A DNA stretch of 64,000 nt from Afifella aestuarii. Lineage in GTDB: Bacteria > Pseudomonadota > Alphaproteobacteria > Rhizobiales > Afifellaceae. Every line of letters starts with the position of its first letter. Within the stretch, counting starts at the first letter, position 1. A model generated the notes under the pieces. The model did no database searches. It was not told the origin of the DNA and saw only the letters and a list, made by a program, of their open reading frames with translations. A program made the translations under genes and the position numbers. Below, in pieces: positions 9,712-18,946 of this stretch. The stretch spans positions 124,001 through 188,000 of the forward strand of contig NZ_SAUF01000001.1 in assembly GCF_004023665.1 (NCBI RefSeq), in the 5' to 3' direction.

Positions 9712-9836
9712 GATGTTCAAGGCTGGAACGGCCATGGCAGGATCGCTGGATGGTCTCGCTGCCGGGACCGGAGCGAAGACCTTCCCGCCATCTTGCGCAT
9801 GGTCCTTCTCGCCTCCATACGAAAGGCAGAACACCC

Positions 9837-11957
9837 ATGTTCGATCACCAGACAGTTGAAATCGACTGGGCCGGGCGTCCGCTCCGGCTCGAGACGGGCA
9901 AGGTCGCCCGTCAGGCGGACGGTGCCGTCGTCGCCACCTACGGCGAGACCACCGTCCTCGCCACCGTCGTCTCCGAGAAGGAACCGAAGCCCGGCTTCGA
10001 CTTCTTTCCGCTGACCGTCAATTACCAGGAAAAGTACTACGCGGCAGGCCGCATTCCGGGCGGCTTCTTCAAGCGTGAGGGACGTCCGACTGAAAAAGAG
10101 ACGCTGACCTCGCGCCTCATCGACCGGCCGATCCGTCCGCTTTTCGCACCGGGCTACAAGAACGACACCCAGGTGATTGCGACCGTTCTGTCGCATGATC
10201 TTGAAAATGATCCCGATATCGTCGCGATGGTTGCGGCTTCCGCGGCCCTCACCCTTTCGGGCGTTCCCTTCATGGGCCCGATCGGCGGTGCGCGCGTCGG
10301 TTACATCAACGGCAGCTACGTCCTCAACCCGACCGTGGATGAGGTGAAGGAATCACGCCTCGATCTCGTCGTCGCCGGCACCGGCGATGCCGTCCTGATG
10401 GTGGAATCGGAGGCCGACGAGCTTCCCGAAGACGTCATGCTCGGCGCGGTGATGTTCGGTCACAAGGGCTTTCAGCCCGTCATCGACGCCATCATCAAGC
10501 TTGCGGAGCGTTCCGCCAAGGCGCCACGCGCCCATGAGGTCGAAGACCGGAGCGCCCTTCTCGCCCAGGTCCGCGACATTGTCGCGGAGGATCTGAAGTC
10601 GGCCTATCTCATCGCCGACAAGGCCGAGCGCAAGGGCGCCGTCGATGCCGCCAAGGCGAAGGCCGTCGAGGCGCTGACGGACGAAACCAATCCGGAAGCC
10701 CCGTCGAAGCAGGTCGTCGGCGACATCTTCAAGAAGCTGGAAAGCGAGATCGTCCGCGGTCGCATTCTCGACGAAGGTGCGCGCATCGACGGTCGTGACC
10801 TGAAGACGGTCCGTCCGATCGTGGCCGAAGTCGGCATCTTGCCGCGTACGCATGGCTCGGCCCTCTTCACCCGCGGCGAGACGCAGGCCCTCGTGGTCGC
10901 CACCCTCGGCACCGGCGAAGACGAGCAGATGATCGACAGCCTCGAAGGCACCTACAAGGAAGCCTTCATGCTGCACTACAACTTCCCGCCGTTCTCAGTC
11001 GGCGAGACGGGCCGTATCGGCTCGCCGGGCCGCCGTGAAATCGGCCACGGCAAGCTCGCCTGGCGCGCCATCCACCCGATGCTGCCGCCGGCGCACGAAT
11101 TCCCGTACACGTTCCGCGTCGTCTCCGAGATCACGGAATCGAACGGTTCGTCGTCGATGGCAACCGTCTGCGGCACCTCACTTGCTCTGATGGATGCCGG
11201 TGTGCCCCTGAAGAACCCGGTCGCGGGCATTGCCATGGGACTCATCAAGGAAGACGAGAAGTTCGCCGTCCTCACCGACATTCTCGGCGACGAGGATCAT
11301 CTCGGTGACATGGACTTCAAGGTCGCCGGCACGACCAGCGGCGTCACCTCCTTGCAGATGGACATCAAGATCCAGGGCATTACCGAAGAGATCATGCAGA
11401 TCGCGCTCGACCAGGCGAAAGACGGCCGCATGCACATCCTCGGCGAGATGTCGAAGGCGCTGACGCAGGCCCGTCCGGAGCTCGGCGAATATGCGCCGCG
11501 CATCGAGACACTGAAGATCCCGGTCGACAAAATCCGCGAAGTCATCGGCTCCGGCGGCAAGGTCATCCGCGAGATCGTCGAGAAGACGGGTGCCAAGGTC
11601 GACATTTCCGACGACGGAACGGTCAAGGTGGCCTCGCCGAACGGGGAATCGATCCGCGCGGCAATCAAGTGGATCCGCTCCATCACGGACGATCCGGAAG
11701 TGGGCGCGATCTATCGCGGCACCGTGGTGAAGACCGTCGATTTCGGCGCCTTCGTGAACTTCTTCGGCTCCAAGGACGGGCTGGTGCACATTTCCCAGCT
11801 CAACAACGGCCGCCCCGCCAAGGTGACCGACGTCGTCAAGGAAGGCGACGAGGTCTATGTGAAGCTCATGGGCTTCGACGAGCGCGGCAAGGTGCGCCTC
11901 TCCATGAAGGTCGTGGACCAGGAGACCGGCGAGCCGATCGAGCCGGAAGCCGCGTAA
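9837..11957 (+). CDS. pnp: Polyribonucleotide nucleotidyltransferase (PNPase)
   Basis: A 706-residue phosphorolytic 3'-5' exoribonuclease, core of the RNA degradosome. Order of domains: RNase PH-like 1 (about 1-220), alpha-helical linker, RNase PH-like 2 (about 310-540), KH with [20 protein letters not shown] near 560-580, and S1 with [20 protein letters not shown] near 622-690. The ATG at 9837 follows GAAAGGC, and the chosen N-terminus [16 protein letters not shown] matches the family. It lies 170 bases after rpsO across a strong hairpin and ends at a strong terminator, so it closes the long operon. Confidence 0.96.
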   Translation: MFDHQTVEIDWAGRPLRLETGKVARQADGAVVATYGETTVLATVVSEKEPKPGFDFFPLTVNYQEKYYAAGRIPGGFFKREGRPTEKETLTSRLIDRPIRPLFAPGYKNDTQVIATVLSHDLENDPDIVAMVAASAALTLSGVPFMGPIGGARVGYINGSYVLNPTVDEVKESRLDLVVAGTGDAVLMVESEADELPEDVMLGAVMFGHKGFQPVIDAIIKLAERSAKAPRAHEVEDRSALLAQVRDIVAEDLKSAYLIADKAERKGAVDAAKAKAVEALTDETNPEAPSKQVVGDIFKKLESEIVRGRILDEGARIDGRDLKTVRPIVAEVGILPRTHGSALFTRGETQALVVATLGTGEDEQMIDSLEGTYKEAFMLHYNFPPFSVGETGRIGSPGRREIGHGKLAWRAIHPMLPPAHEFPYTFRVVSEITESNGSSSMATVCGTSLALMDAGVPLKNPVAGIAMGLIKEDEKFAVLTDILGDEDHLGDMDFKVAGTTSGVTSLQMDIKIQGITEEIMQIALDQAKDGRMHILGEMSKALTQARPELGEYAPRIETLKIPVDKIREVIGSGGKVIREIVEKTGAKVDISDDGTVKVASPNGESIRAAIKWIRSITDDPEVGAIYRGTVVKTVDFGAFVNFFGSKDGLVHISQLNNGRPAKVTDVVKEGDEVYVKLMGFDERGKVRLSMKVVDQETGEPIEPEAA

Positions 11958-11980
11958 GCGAACCGGCCGACAAGAACAGG

Positions 11981-12012
11981 AAAGGGCGCCCGCGAGGCGC
12001 CCTTTTCTTTTT
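11981..12012 (+). terminator. Intrinsic terminator after pnp
   Basis: AAAGGGCGCC pairs with GGCGCCCTTT around loop CGCGA, followed by TTTTCTTTTT. This is a strong rho-independent terminator, 24 bases after the pnp stop. The A run on the left arm would let it act on the opposite strand too, for the convergent gene ending at 12074. Confidence 0.88.
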
Positions 12013-12073
12013 CGGTCTTTGACTTTCTGAGGCGGGTGTTTGCTGGGCCCTCCTCGCAGCAACCCCGATATTC

Positions 12074-14086
12074 TCAGCCGTTCGCAACGAGCCGGATATT
12101 GCGCCCGTCCCCATGTGTCGGGCCAGGCGGCGGAGTGGCCGAGCCATCGCCGCTACCATCTGCTGCCGTTTTCGCGGCGGAATTGAGCGCGGCGGTCGCC
12201 AGCGCCTCTTGTCCAATCACCTCTTCAACGGTGACCGGCTCGCCGTAGAAATAGCCCTGAGCAAGGTTGCAACCGCTTTCGCGCAGCAGGTCGCGATGCG
12301 CCTCGTTTTCCACGCCCTCGCCGACGATCGCCATGCCGAGCGACTGGCCGAGGCGGCATACCGCCGACACGACGGCGCGAGCCTTTTGCGGATCGGAGAT
12401 GCGCGACAGAAACGTTCGGTCGAGCTTGATCTTGTCGAAGGGATAGCGAGACAAGAGGCCGAGGCTCGAGGTTCCGACGCCGAAATTGTCGAGGACGAGG
12501 GAGACCCCGGCTTCGCGCAGCCGTTCAAGCCGCGAAAAGGCCGCCTCTTCTCCGCGTCCGAGGATGCTTTCGTTGACCTCGATTTCGATGCGATCTGGGG
12601 GAATGTCAGAGTTTGCCAAGGCTTCGGCGATATAGGTCTCCGTGCCATCGCGCTGCAACTGCGCGGCCGAAAGATTGACCGCCACCCGAACGTCAGCCGG
12701 CAGGGCACGGCAATCGCGGGCGACCTGACGGATCACCCATTCCCCCATCGGAATGATCAGGCCCGTCTCCTCGGCAACCGACAGGAACATCGAAGTCGGG
12801 ACAAGATTCTGATTGGTGAGCTTCCAGCGCAGAAGCGCCTCATAGCAGACGACCTCACCGCTCTTCAGATCGTATTGCGGCTGATAGAGGAGCGTGAAGA
12901 GGTCGTTCTGGATGGCATAGCGCAGGCCATCTTCCAGAGTCTCGCGCGAGCGCTGGTCCTCTGCCATCTTCGGATCGAAGAAGCGCCAGGTCTGTCGTCC
13001 CCCCGCCTTGGCCCGGTAGAGAGCGAAATCGGCGTTTCGGATCAGTGTCTTGGCAGTGTCGCCGTTATCCGGCCCGACGGTGATGCCGATCGAGCAACCG
13101 ATGGTGATCTCGTGGCCTTCGATCCGAAACGGCTGCTCGATCAGCCGGATCATGCGATCGGCGAGCGCGGGCAGAGCATGGTTGTCGTGGACGACAGGGA
13201 CGATGACCGCGAATTCGTCCCCCGAGAGACGGCAGAGCAGATCTTCGTCGCGCAACGAGTTCTTCAAGCGCTCCGCCGTCGCGCGCAAGAGATTGTCGCC
13301 GACCGGATGACCGAGCGTATCATTTATGCTCTTGAAACCGTCCAGATCGAGGATCAAGAGGCCGATCTTGTGGGTCTTTTCGGAGGCTCTTCCAAGCATT
13401 TCTCCGAGGCTTTGTTCGAACTTCTTCCGGTTGCCGAGTCCGGTCAGCTCGTCGTGCATCGCAATGTAGACGAGATCCTGTTTTTCACGCTGCATTTGCT
13501 GCGTGCGATAGGTGTAGCCCGCCATGAAGGAGAAAAACGTCACAACGGCGATGCCGGTCAGATAGACGAGTTGCCGGTTGAACGTCGTCAGGAGCTGGGA
13601 GGCCTCAAATGTCTGGTCGAAACGAACGGCGACCTGGCGTCCCTCGGGAGTGACCGGGAAAACGACCCAGGTCGCAAATTTCGGCGAAAGAAATAGGGAT
13701 TCGTCGACGGCGTGAACCGAACGCTGCTGGTTTCCGAGCTGGTCCCCCTTCGTCTCCAGGATCGGCCGCAGCTCTTTTTCGGACCGGCCTTCGTCGCCGA
13801 CCACCGTCACGACGCCCGTCTGCGGATCGTCGACGGCCAGGGTATCGATGGCGAAGGAGCGCAGAAGCGGCGCATTGAGTGCTTCGGAGCGCCCATCGAG
13901 AAGGCCGTCCAGGCCGCTTCGACCGTGGCGGGCGCTCTCGTACCAGGCGGTGGCGACGAGCGTGGCCTCGTTCTTCAGAACCGAGCGGATCTGGTAATGG
14001 CCGACAAGGAAAATGCCGACGACCACACCGACGGCGATGAGGACCGCAAGAAGCGGAGAGACGAGCCTCTTGCCGATCAGACGCAT
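12074..14086 (-). CDS. Membrane GGDEF-EAL protein, probable diguanylate cyclase with impaired EAL domain
   Basis: A 670-residue inner-membrane signalling protein. Two membrane helices (near residues 9-30 and about 180-205) flank a periplasmic sensor region without a recognised domain. The GGDEF domain (about 215-385) carries SGDEF near 288 and an inhibitory-site RxxD (RDED) exactly five residues before it, so it could make cyclic di-GMP. The EAL domain (about 400-645) has YEALLRW near 413 and GEGVEN, but the metal-binding motif DDFGTG is changed to DNFGVG near 532, likely weakening hydrolysis. ATG at 14086 follows GGGGAGTAAGG; a longer in-frame start is rejected. It is convergent with pnp and alone in its transcription unit. 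Confidence 0.88.
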   Translation of the reverse strand: MRLIGKRLVSPLLAVLIAVGVVVGIFLVGHYQIRSVLKNEATLVATAWYESARHGRSGLDGLLDGRSEALNAPLLRSFAIDTLAVDDPQTGVVTVVGDEGRSEKELRPILETKGDQLGNQQRSVHAVDESLFLSPKFATWVVFPVTPEGRQVAVRFDQTFEASQLLTTFNRQLVYLTGIAVVTFFSFMAGYTYRTQQMQREKQDLVYIAMHDELTGLGNRKKFEQSLGEMLGRASEKTHKIGLLILDLDGFKSINDTLGHPVGDNLLRATAERLKNSLRDEDLLCRLSGDEFAVIVPVVHDNHALPALADRMIRLIEQPFRIEGHEITIGCSIGITVGPDNGDTAKTLIRNADFALYRAKAGGRQTWRFFDPKMAEDQRSRETLEDGLRYAIQNDLFTLLYQPQYDLKSGEVVCYEALLRWKLTNQNLVPTSMFLSVAEETGLIIPMGEWVIRQVARDCRALPADVRVAVNLSAAQLQRDGTETYIAEALANSDIPPDRIEIEVNESILGRGEEAAFSRLERLREAGVSLVLDNFGVGTSSLGLLSRYPFDKIKLDRTFLSRISDPQKARAVVSAVCRLGQSLGMAIVGEGVENEAHRDLLRESGCNLAQGYFYGEPVTVEEVIGQEALATAALNSAAKTAADGSGDGSATPPPGPTHGDGRNIRLVANG

Positions 14087-14247
14087 CCTTACTCCCCATC
14101 GCTGCGATGGCCATGCCATCCGATCGTCGGGAAGCTAGGTCACCGCGCTTAGAGAAGCGTAAATGGAGGGCGGGAGAGGCTGTGGGAAACGGGGATATCG
14201 GCGCGGTGAAATGGCAAGCCGACTAAGCCTCGAGGTCCGAAAGCGTC

Positions 14248-15087
14248 CTATTCGGAGGCCGCTTCCTCGTCGATGATATCTTCTTCCCGCTTCAGCATCT
14301 CCAGCCGCGGCATGGAGACGGTGCTGTAACCGGAATCGACGAAATGGATCTCGCCCGTGACCGCCGCCGAAAGATCGCTCAACAGATAAAGGCCGGCACC
14401 GCCGACATCCGAGATCGTCACGGCCCGGCGCAGCGGCGAATTTGCCCGCTGATAGTTGAACATGAGCCGCGCATCGGAGACGCCCGAACCGGCAAGCGTC
14501 CGCACCGGGCCCGCCGAAATCGCGTTCACGCGAATGCCAGCCGTGCCGAAATCGCTCGCCAGATAGCGCACAGAGGCCTCGAGCCCCGCCTTGGCGACAC
14601 CCATGACGTTGTAATTCGGCATGACACGGGTCGAGCCCGCATAGGTCAGGGTGAGCGCTGAAGCGCCCGGCGACATCAACGGCGCCGCCCGGCGCATGAT
14701 GTCGGTGAAGGAGAAACACGAGATCACCATCGTGCGCACGAAATTCTCGCGCGAGGTATCGACGAAACGGCCCTTCAGCTCGGCCCGGTTCGAGAATGCG
14801 ATGGCGTGGACGAGGAAGTCGAGCTGTCCCCAATCGTCGGCGATCTTTGCGAACACGGCGTCCATGGAGGCGTCGTCCTCGACGTCGCAAGGATAGACGC
14901 GGGTCGAACCAACGCTTTCGGCCAGCGGCTTCACGCGTCGGCCAAACTGTTCGCCCTGATAGGTGAAAGCAAGCTCGCCGCCATGTTCGGCAACCGCCTT
15001 GGCGATGCCCCAGGCAATCGAATGATCATTGGCGACACCCATGACGAGGCCGCGCTTGCCTTCCATCAGGCCTTTCACTTGAGACAT
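14248..15087 (-). CDS. fabI: Enoyl-[acyl-carrier-protein] reductase (NADH)
   Basis: A 279-residue short-chain dehydrogenase-type enzyme that performs the last reduction in each fatty acid elongation cycle. It has the FabI nucleotide-binding variant GVANDHSIAWGIAK near residue 16 and the catalytic Tyr-x6-Lys in MPNYNVMGVAKAG. The ATG at 15087 shares one base with the fabB stop (TGATG), so translation is coupled; a longer frame reaching into fabB is rejected. It is the last gene of a fabA-fabB-fabI operon, an arrangement characteristic of Rhizobiales. Confidence 0.95.
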   Translation of the reverse strand: MSQVKGLMEGKRGLVMGVANDHSIAWGIAKAVAEHGGELAFTYQGEQFGRRVKPLAESVGSTRVYPCDVEDDASMDAVFAKIADDWGQLDFLVHAIAFSNRAELKGRFVDTSRENFVRTMVISCFSFTDIMRRAAPLMSPGASALTLTYAGSTRVMPNYNVMGVAKAGLEASVRYLASDFGTAGIRVNAISAGPVRTLAGSGVSDARLMFNYQRANSPLRRAVTISDVGGAGLYLLSDLSAAVTGEIHFVDSGYSTVSMPRLEMLKREEDIIDEEAASE

Positions 15088-16313
15088 CAGGAACCGAGCC
15101 GTTGAAACACCAAAGTGGCATTGGTGCCGCCAAAGCCGAAGGAATTCGACAAGGCTGTGTTGATCTCCACGCCGTCGCGCCGCTCGCGCAGAATCGGCAT
15201 GTCGGCGAAGGCGGGGTCCATCTCCTCGATGTGAGCGCTCTCGCAGATGAAACCGTTTTGCATCATGAGAAGCGTGTAGATCGATTCCTGAACACCCGTG
15301 GCGCCTTGCGAATGGCCGGTGAGCGACTTCGTCGCCGCAATCGGCGGGCATGCATCGCCTGAGCCGAACACCTCGCGGATCGCCTCGATCTCCTTGAGGT
15401 CACCGACCGGCGTCGAGGTCGCGTGTGGATTGATGTAGTCGATTTTCTCGCCGACGTTCTGCAGCGCCATGCGCATGCAGCGGATCGCCCCCTCGCCGCT
15501 CGGCGCGACCATATCGACACCATCGGAGGTGGCGCCGTAGCCGACAATCTCGGCATAGATCTTGGCGCCCCGCGCCTTGGCGTGCTCCAGCTCCTCGAGC
15601 ACGAGGACGCCCGCCCCGGCGCTGATGACGAACCCGTCGCGGTTCTTGTCGTAAGCCCGCGAGGCAATGGCTGGACGATCGTTGTACTTCGTGGACAGCG
15701 CGCCCATGCCGTCAAACAGTACCGACAGGGTCCAATCGAGCTCCTCGCAGCCGCCGGCAAACATCACATCCTGCTTGCCGTACTGAATCTGCTCGCAGGC
15801 ATTGCCGATGCAATGGTTGGACGTGGCACAGGCCGAGGAGATCGAATAATTGACGCCCTTGATCTTGAACCAGGTCGCAAGCGTCGCCGAAGCGGTCGAC
15901 GACATGGCTTTCGGCACGGCGAAGGGGCCGACCTTTCGCGAGGAACCAGCCTCACGGGTCTTGTCGGCCGCCTCGATGATGGCACGGGTCGACGGCCCAC
16001 CGGAGCCCATGATGATGCCGGTGCGCTCGTTGGAGATGTCGTCCTTCTCGAGGCCCGAATCTGCGATCGCCTGTTCCATCGCGACGTGGTTCCAGGCCGT
16101 GCCGCCGCCGTGGAAACGCATGGCGCGTCGGTCCACGACCGTGCTGGCATCGAGCGTCGGCGCGCCGTGCACCTGACTGCGCAGGCCATGCTCGGCATAA
16201 GACGGCGCGAACACGATCCCCGAGCGCGCTTCCCGCAGGCTGGTGAGAACCTCCTGCGTATTGTTGCCGATCGAGGATACGATCCCCATACCGGTGACGA
16301 CGACCCGTCGCAT
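15087..16313 (-). CDS. fabB: Beta-ketoacyl-ACP synthase I
   Basis: About 408 residues. This condensing enzyme is needed with FabA for unsaturated fatty acid synthesis. The Cys-His-His triad is visible: the nucleophile in [11 protein letters not shown], then [11 protein letters not shown] and [11 protein letters not shown]. Start is ATG 16313, with AGGGAGAAGG upstream; GTG 16316 is an alternative one codon earlier. It lies 36 bases after fabA on the same strand and its stop overlaps the fabI start. FabB rather than FabF is supported by the pairing with fabA. Confidence 0.95.
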   Translation of the reverse strand: MRRVVVTGMGIVSSIGNNTQEVLTSLREARSGIVFAPSYAEHGLRSQVHGAPTLDASTVVDRRAMRFHGGGTAWNHVAMEQAIADSGLEKDDISNERTGIIMGSGGPSTRAIIEAADKTREAGSSRKVGPFAVPKAMSSTASATLATWFKIKGVNYSISSACATSNHCIGNACEQIQYGKQDVMFAGGCEELDWTLSVLFDGMGALSTKYNDRPAIASRAYDKNRDGFVISAGAGVLVLEELEHAKARGAKIYAEIVGYGATSDGVDMVAPSGEGAIRCMRMALQNVGEKIDYINPHATSTPVGDLKEIEAIREVFGSGDACPPIAATKSLTGHSQGATGVQESIYTLLMMQNGFICESAHIEEMDPAFADMPILRERRDGVEINTALSNSFGFGGTNATLVFQRLGS

Positions 16314-16349
16314 CACCTTCTCCCTTTGATAGTCCGGTCCTGGCGCGCC

Positions 16350-16877
16350 TTACGCGGTGGCGACAGCCTGATTCGCTGTAAACAGCCCGACCTTCAGATC
16401 TTTTGCGCGGTAAATGACTTCTCCGTCGGCCTTCAGCCAGCCATCGGCGATGCCGAGCGTGAGTTTAGAGCGCAGGATGCGCTTCAGCTCTATTCCGTAC
16501 TCCAGTCGTTTGACGGTCGGAAGAACCATACCGGAGAATTTCACTTCTCCGACGGAGAGCGCGCGGCCCTTGCCCGGGGCACCGAGCCAGCCGAGGAAGA
16601 AGCCGAGAAGCTGCCACAGGGCATCGAGACCCAGGCAGCCTGGCATCACCGGATCGCCATGGAAATGGCAGGGAAAGAACCAGAGGTCGGGACGGACCTC
16701 CATCTCGGCACGGATCCGCCCCTTGCCATATTCGCCACCTTCGTCAGCAATCTCCGAAATACGGTCGAACATCAGCATCGGCGGCAGCGGCAATTGCGCA
16801 TTGCCCTCCCCGAAAAGCTCTCCCCGCCCGCAGGCAAGAAGGTCCTCATACTCGAAATGGCTGCGCCGCTCATTCAT
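16350..16877 (-). CDS. fabA: 3-hydroxydecanoyl-ACP dehydratase/isomerase
   Basis: A 175-residue bifunctional dehydratase/isomerase (family about 170) that introduces the cis double bond at the C10 stage of fatty acid synthesis. The catalytic histidine is in [20 protein letters not shown] near residue 70, with the partner Asp in [11 protein letters not shown]. The start [17 protein letters not shown] at 16877 matches family N-termini; the longer frame is rejected. It heads the fabA-fabB-fabI operon and is divergent from irr, with a 196-base shared regulatory region. Confidence 0.95.
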   Translation of the reverse strand: MNERRSHFEYEDLLACGRGELFGEGNAQLPLPPMLMFDRISEIADEGGEYGKGRIRAEMEVRPDLWFFPCHFHGDPVMPGCLGLDALWQLLGFFLGWLGAPGKGRALSVGEVKFSGMVLPTVKRLEYGIELKRILRSKLTLGIADGWLKADGEVIYRAKDLKVGLFTANQAVATA

Positions 16878-16994
16878 TGCATTGGTCTTTCTGTGAGGCG
16901 GGTCATTTGGGTTCCTTAACGACAACCCGCTACCTAACATACCGCGCCGCGTAGCGAAACCGAGCCGCGCGGCAACAGCGACACAGCGTCAGAG

Positions 16995-17024
16995 TTGTCA
17001 GAACGATACAAATTCGCATATAGG
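16995..17024 (+). promoter_or_regulatory. Probable promoter of irr
   Basis: TTGTCA (16995-17000) and TATAGG (17019-17024) with an 18-base spacer, about 50 bases before the irr start. No clear iron-control element with TTCTAAA-type symmetry was seen nearby. Confidence 0.45.
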
Positions 17025-17073
17025 GCTAAAGGCAGCGTCCTATAAACTCTTTGACTGCCGAGAGCGAGCTGAG

Positions 17074-17505
17074 ATGACGGCTATACACAACCACAATTCG
17101 CCTGAGCAGCTGACCCGTTGGCTGCGTCGTGCCGGTTTGCGGCCGACGAGACAGCGTGTGGCCCTGGCCGGCTTGCTGTTCAAGAAGGGTGATCGGCATA
17201 TTTCCGCAGAGCTTCTGCACGAGGAAGCGCAACTGATGCGGGTACCGGTCTCGCTTGCGACGATCTACAACACCCTGCATCAGTTCACCGAAGCCGGGCT
17301 GCTGCGAGAAGTCGCAGTCGATGGGGCGCGGACCTATTTCGACACGAACGTCTCCGACCACCACCATTTCTTCGTCGAGGGGGACAATTCCCTCATCGAT
17401 ATCGATGGTCCGGTGAGCCTGACGCAGGTTCCCGAGCCCCCAGAAGGCATGGAAATCACCGCCGTCGAAGTCGTGGTGCGGGTGCGCCGCCGGACAGACG
17501 CCTGA
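17074..17505 (+). CDS. irr: Iron response regulator Irr (Fur family)
   Basis: A 143-residue Fur-superfamily winged-helix repressor/activator. In Rhizobiales Irr controls iron and haem genes according to haem status. The N-terminal DNA-binding part includes GLRPTRQRVALAGLLF and the recognition region VSLATIYNTLHQFTEAGLL. The Irr-type histidine cluster DHHHFFVEGDN lies near residue 103. No Cys-Pro haem regulatory motif is present in the N-terminus, unlike the Bradyrhizobium protein. Divergence from fabA-fabB-fabI is the typical rhizobial context and favours Irr over Fur, Zur or PerR. Confidence 0.9.
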   Translation: MTAIHNHNSPEQLTRWLRRAGLRPTRQRVALAGLLFKKGDRHISAELLHEEAQLMRVPVSLATIYNTLHQFTEAGLLREVAVDGARTYFDTNVSDHHHFFVEGDNSLIDIDGPVSLTQVPEPPEGMEITAVEVVVRVRRRTDA

Positions 17506-17613
17506 GACGAAAGCCAGGTGGCAGTTCCTCAATCGTAGCGGCCTAAGAGAGCTTTGCGCCGGACGGAGTTGCAGCCTCTCTCCCCATCGGGCGTTTCCCC
17601 GACAATTGCTTGA

Positions 17614-17639
17614 AGCGAAGGGCCGGCGGCGCCTTCGCT
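17614..17639 (+). other. Hairpin in the leader of the ABC ATPase gene
   Basis: AGCGAAGG (17614-17621) pairs perfectly with CCTTCGCT (17632-17639) around a ten-base GC-rich loop, 36 bases before the ATG at 17675. No T run follows, so it is not a standard terminator. It could be an mRNA stability or regulatory element; no function is shown. Confidence 0.35.
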
Positions 17640-17674
17640 GAACGGCGATCGGTCGTCAAATGGGAGGAGCTTCG

Positions 17675-18790
17675 ATGGCCAATGTCAGGCTGAGCGACGT
17701 CGATAAGGCCTTCGGCAAGGTCAAAGTGCTCGAAGGCATCAACCTCGACATCAAGGATGGGGAATTCGTCGTTTTCGTCGGCCCATCCGGTTGCGGCAAA
17801 TCCACACTTTTGCGCGTGATCGCCGGGCTTGAAGACATCACGCGCGGCACGCTCGAGATCGGCGGGGAGACCGTCAACGACCGCACTCCGAAGGAGCGCG
17901 GCGTCGCCATGGTCTTCCAATCCTACGCGCTCTATCCGCATATGAGCGTGTACGACAACATGGCCTTCGGGCTCCGCCTCGACAAAGGGGCCGGGCGCGA
18001 TGCGGTGGACAAGCGGGTTCGCGAGGCGGCGCGCATTCTCCAAATCGAGCCCTATCTCGACCGGCTGCCGAAGGAGCTTTCCGGGGGCCAGCGCCAGCGC
18101 GTGGCGATCGGGCGCGCGATCACCCGGGACCCGGCGGTCTTTCTCTTCGACGAGCCCTTGTCGAACCTCGATGCGGCGCTGCGCGTGCAGACGCGCATCG
18201 AGATCGCCCGTTTGCACGAGAAGATGCCCGACACGACTATGATCTACGTGACCCACGACCAGGTAGAGGCGATGACGCTCGCCGACCGCATCGTCGTGTT
18301 GAACAAAGGCCGGGTCGAGCAGGTCGGCACGCCGTTGGAGCTCTACCACCGGCCAGACAATTTGTTCGTGGCGAAGTTCATCGGCTCGCCCGCGATGAAC
18401 ATTCTAGCTGCCACCTTCAGCACCACGCAGGATGGGCTGCAGGTCGCGCCTGAAGGCGGCAGAGACTTCACTCTCCCACGCCCCGAGGGGATCGCCATTT
18501 CACAAGGCCCCGGCCATCTCGGTGTCCGCCCGGAAAGCCTCCGCCTCGCGGAAGCCGGCGACGACCCGCTGATCGAAGGCGAGGTGACGCTGGTGGAGCT
18601 TCTGGGCGAGGTCACGCTCGTCTACGTCGATATCGGCCGCCAAGACGATCCCGTGGTGGCGAAGCTTGCAGGCGAAGTGGCGGTCGAGCGCGGCAAAAGC
18701 GTGCGTCTTGCTGCCCATGCCGAAGATTTGCAGCTCTTCGACGCAAACGGCCGGGCCCTTCGATACGAAGGACTGCAGAAAGCCGCTTGA
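17675..18790 (+). CDS. Sugar-type ABC transporter ATP-binding protein (UgpC/MalK/MsiK-like)
   Basis: A 371-residue CUT1-type ATPase. Walker A is GPSGCGKST near residue 36, the signature is LSGGQRQRVAIGRAI near 133, Walker B is FLFDEPLSNLDA, and the switch His is in YVTHDQVEAM. The C-terminal OB-fold/TOBE region (about 240-371) is typical of MalK/UgpC subunits that power carbohydrate importers. ATG 17675 (MANVRLSDVDKAFG) follows GGGAGGAGC. No permease or binding protein adjoins it; the nearest sugar importer, which lacks an ATPase, is at 45.5-48.6 kb. It may act as a shared ATPase. The substrate is not predictable. Confidence 0.88.
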   Translation: MANVRLSDVDKAFGKVKVLEGINLDIKDGEFVVFVGPSGCGKSTLLRVIAGLEDITRGTLEIGGETVNDRTPKERGVAMVFQSYALYPHMSVYDNMAFGLRLDKGAGRDAVDKRVREAARILQIEPYLDRLPKELSGGQRQRVAIGRAITRDPAVFLFDEPLSNLDAALRVQTRIEIARLHEKMPDTTMIYVTHDQVEAMTLADRIVVLNKGRVEQVGTPLELYHRPDNLFVAKFIGSPAMNILAATFSTTQDGLQVAPEGGRDFTLPRPEGIAISQGPGHLGVRPESLRLAEAGDDPLIEGEVTLVELLGEVTLVYVDIGRQDDPVVAKLAGEVAVERGKSVRLAAHAEDLQLFDANGRALRYEGLQKAA

Positions 18791-18946
18791 CCGGCCGTTT
18801 TGCGGACGAACCACACGGGCGATCCCGCTCGGGCGAGGACGCATGGCGCCGCTCTCTTCTGCGGATGATCGCAGGAAGAGGCTCGAGCGCCCCTTTGCGA
18901 CATCACTCGGCCTTCGGTTGCCGCGGCTTTTCCGCGGATGCGCGCC

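Noticed and set aside
15423-16919. 498-residue open frame on the + strand opposite fabB and fabA
   Set aside because: Covers two certain genes in antisense and has no recognisable domain.
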